From contig NZ_PTIX01000004.1 in the NCBI RefSeq assembly GCF_002934265.1, positions 434,001 to 498,000 on the forward strand: a stretch of 64,000 bases of DNA. The letters are read 5' to 3'. Source of the stretch: Actinokineospora auranticolor (GTDB lineage: Bacteria > Actinomycetota > Actinomycetes > Mycobacteriales > Pseudonocardiaceae). The notes under the pieces were generated by a model that saw nothing but the letters and a program-made list of their open reading frames with translations, had not been told where the DNA came from and searched no databases. A program made the translations under genes and the position numbers. Position 1 is the first letter of the stretch. Each line of letters starts with the position of its first letter. Below, one piece after another: positions 63,182 to 64,000 of the stretch.

Positions 63182-63486
63182 CTTCGAGCTCCAGCCTGGG
63201 TTGAGGACAAGATTTCCGCGCGCGCGATATCACGCGCCTAGGGGACACTCTGCCATGTTCGACCCCGCGCGCCGCGCCGTCACCGTGCCTACTGGCCGGT
63301 ACGGCGGTGTGGGGTTGTTCGCACCGCTCGCTGCCTGGACGTCCCGGCGGCGTGTCGAACAGCAGACGGTTGCGCTGGCGGGCACAGTCAGTGTTCGCTA
63401 TCGCCTAACCGAACAGGCACAACGCGGCCGACGGCCCTCCAGGAGGGTCGGAACGCCGCGTCGAGCACAACTGGAGGAGTGACACC
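63182..63486. other. Divergent promoter region between aceE and the DUF3052 gene
   Basis: About 300 bp. It carries the aceE promoter (minus) and that of the DUF3052 gene (plus). The second half contains AGTGTTCGCTATCGCCTAACCGAACA-like A/T-richer sequence. I see no named operator. Confidence 0.45.
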
Positions 63487-63918
63487 GTGGTGGCCGCGGG
63501 AGACGCCGGGAACGCCGACGTCGCCGACAAGCTGGGGATCGAGACTGGCGCCGTTGTCCAGGAGATCGGGTGGGACGAGGACGTCGATGACGACCTGCGT
63601 GCCGCCGTCGAGGAGCGGATCGGCTCCGACCTGCTCGACGAGGACGCCGACGAGGTGGTCGACGTCGTGCTGCTGTGGTGGCGCGAGGACGACGGCGACC
63701 TGGTCGACGCGCTGATGGACGCCATCGGGCCCCTCGCCGACGACGGCACGATCTGGGTCCTGACCCCGAAGACGGGCCGCCCCGGGCACGTGGAGCCCAG
63801 CGACATCGCCGAGGCCGTGCCGACCGCGGGGCTCGCCCAGACGTCCAACATCAGCGTCGGACCGGACTGGTCCGGCACCAGGCTGGTATCGCCCAAGTCG
63901 GTGAAGACCAAGCGCTAG
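63487..63918 (+). CDS. DUF3052 family protein
   Basis: A 143-residue acidic protein. It contains DKLGIETGAVVQEIGWDEDVDDDLRAAVEERIGSDLLDEDADEVVDVVLLWWREDDGDLVDALMDAIGPLADDGTIWVLTPKTGRPGHVEPSDIAEAVPTAGLAQTSNISVGPDWSGTRLV. This is the DUF3052 pattern, conserved next to aceE in many actinobacteria. GGAGGAG upstream supports GTG 63487. Function unknown; a SAM-fold-like arrangement has been suggested for such proteins but no motif I and no catalytic residues are evident. Confidence 0.9.
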   Translation: MVAAGDAGNADVADKLGIETGAVVQEIGWDEDVDDDLRAAVEERIGSDLLDEDADEVVDVVLLWWREDDGDLVDALMDAIGPLADDGTIWVLTPKTGRPGHVEPSDIAEAVPTAGLAQTSNISVGPDWSGTRLVSPKSVKTKR

Positions 63919-63943
63919 CGCGGCGCTGGTCCCAAGCGGCGGT

Positions 63944-63969
63944 CACCCGGGCGGTCACCCGCCCGGGTG
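63944..63969 (+). terminator. Terminator after the DUF3052 gene
   Basis: CACCCGGGCGG (63944-63954) pairs with CCGCCCGGGTG (63959-63969) around TCAC, 25 bases past the stop. After it the sequence GCCTAGGCTGG may belong to the next promoter. Confidence 0.75.
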
Positions 63970-64000
63970 GCCTAGGCTGGCCGAGCACAGTTCCGGGCGC

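Overview
The window is high-GC actinobacterial chromosome, probably from the Pseudonocardiales (Saccharothrix/Actinokineospora-like). I infer this from the strong G/C third-position bias and from Lsr2, DUF3145, DUF3052, an ECF41 sigma factor, a homodimeric AceE and a FasR-fabD-fabH-acpP-fabF block. It is mostly single-copy housekeeping and regulatory genes. They are separated by intergenic islands that carry tandem repeats, dispersed palindromes and gene relics. No phage, CRISPR array or intact insertion sequence was found.

Layout. 1-5.5 kb: the end of an unknown operon, a repeat island, a DUF318 permease plus TIGR03943 pair, and convergent to it an operon of a SmtB-like ArsR repressor and Zur. 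5.5-13.2 kb: glycyl-tRNA synthetase, a YdcF protein, dGTPase, a serpin, and an AhpD-like protein behind a textbook ECF41 promoter. 13.2-19.5 kb: a heptanucleotide repeat, the ECF41 sigma gene, dnaG, a methyltransferase/MOSC pair, and two tRNA genes. 19.8-28.9 kb: a DHFR-like protein, an ArsR-SRPBCC fusion, a VOC protein, a tyrosine phosphatase, a secreted GH18 chitinase with a DasR-like operator, a COG0523 GTPase, NUDIX, OsmC and CutC genes, with twin DasR-like palindromes upstream of cutC. 28.9-38.6 kb: mixed enzymes, a two-component system, an AraC regulator, an IS30 relic and oxidoreductases. 38.6-41.2 kb: a G-skewed non-coding tract, a relic of a TPR regulator, and two small secreted-protein genes, one very rich in Asp and Leu. 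41.3-49 kb: a large flavoprotein, the three-gene pyridine nucleotide transhydrogenase (pntAA-pntAB-pntB), a VOC protein, Lsr2 and a D-cysteine desulfhydrase. 49.3-64 kb: DUF3145, the fatty-acid initiation operon with its regulator, a split ECF sigma gene with its partner, a 106-bp tandem repeat, two stacked hairpins, a PnuC-like transporter, aceE and DUF3052.

Functional links. AceE (acetyl-CoA supply) and the FasR-fab operon (acyl-chain initiation and elongation) lie close together, as in other actinobacteria, although repeats and a sigma locus now separate them. The ArsR/Zur pair, the DUF318/TIGR03943 pair and the distant COG0523 GTPase suggest a zinc-homeostasis set. The chitinase operator and the twin sites near cutC suggest control by an N-acetylglucosamine-responsive GntR regulator of DasR type, which is not itself encoded here. 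The least explained items are the split sigma factor, the hairpin pair with a minus-strand T-tract at 59.5 kb, the Asp/Leu/His-rich secreted protein, and the dispersed palindrome family found at 1.28, 27.66 and 49.14 kb.
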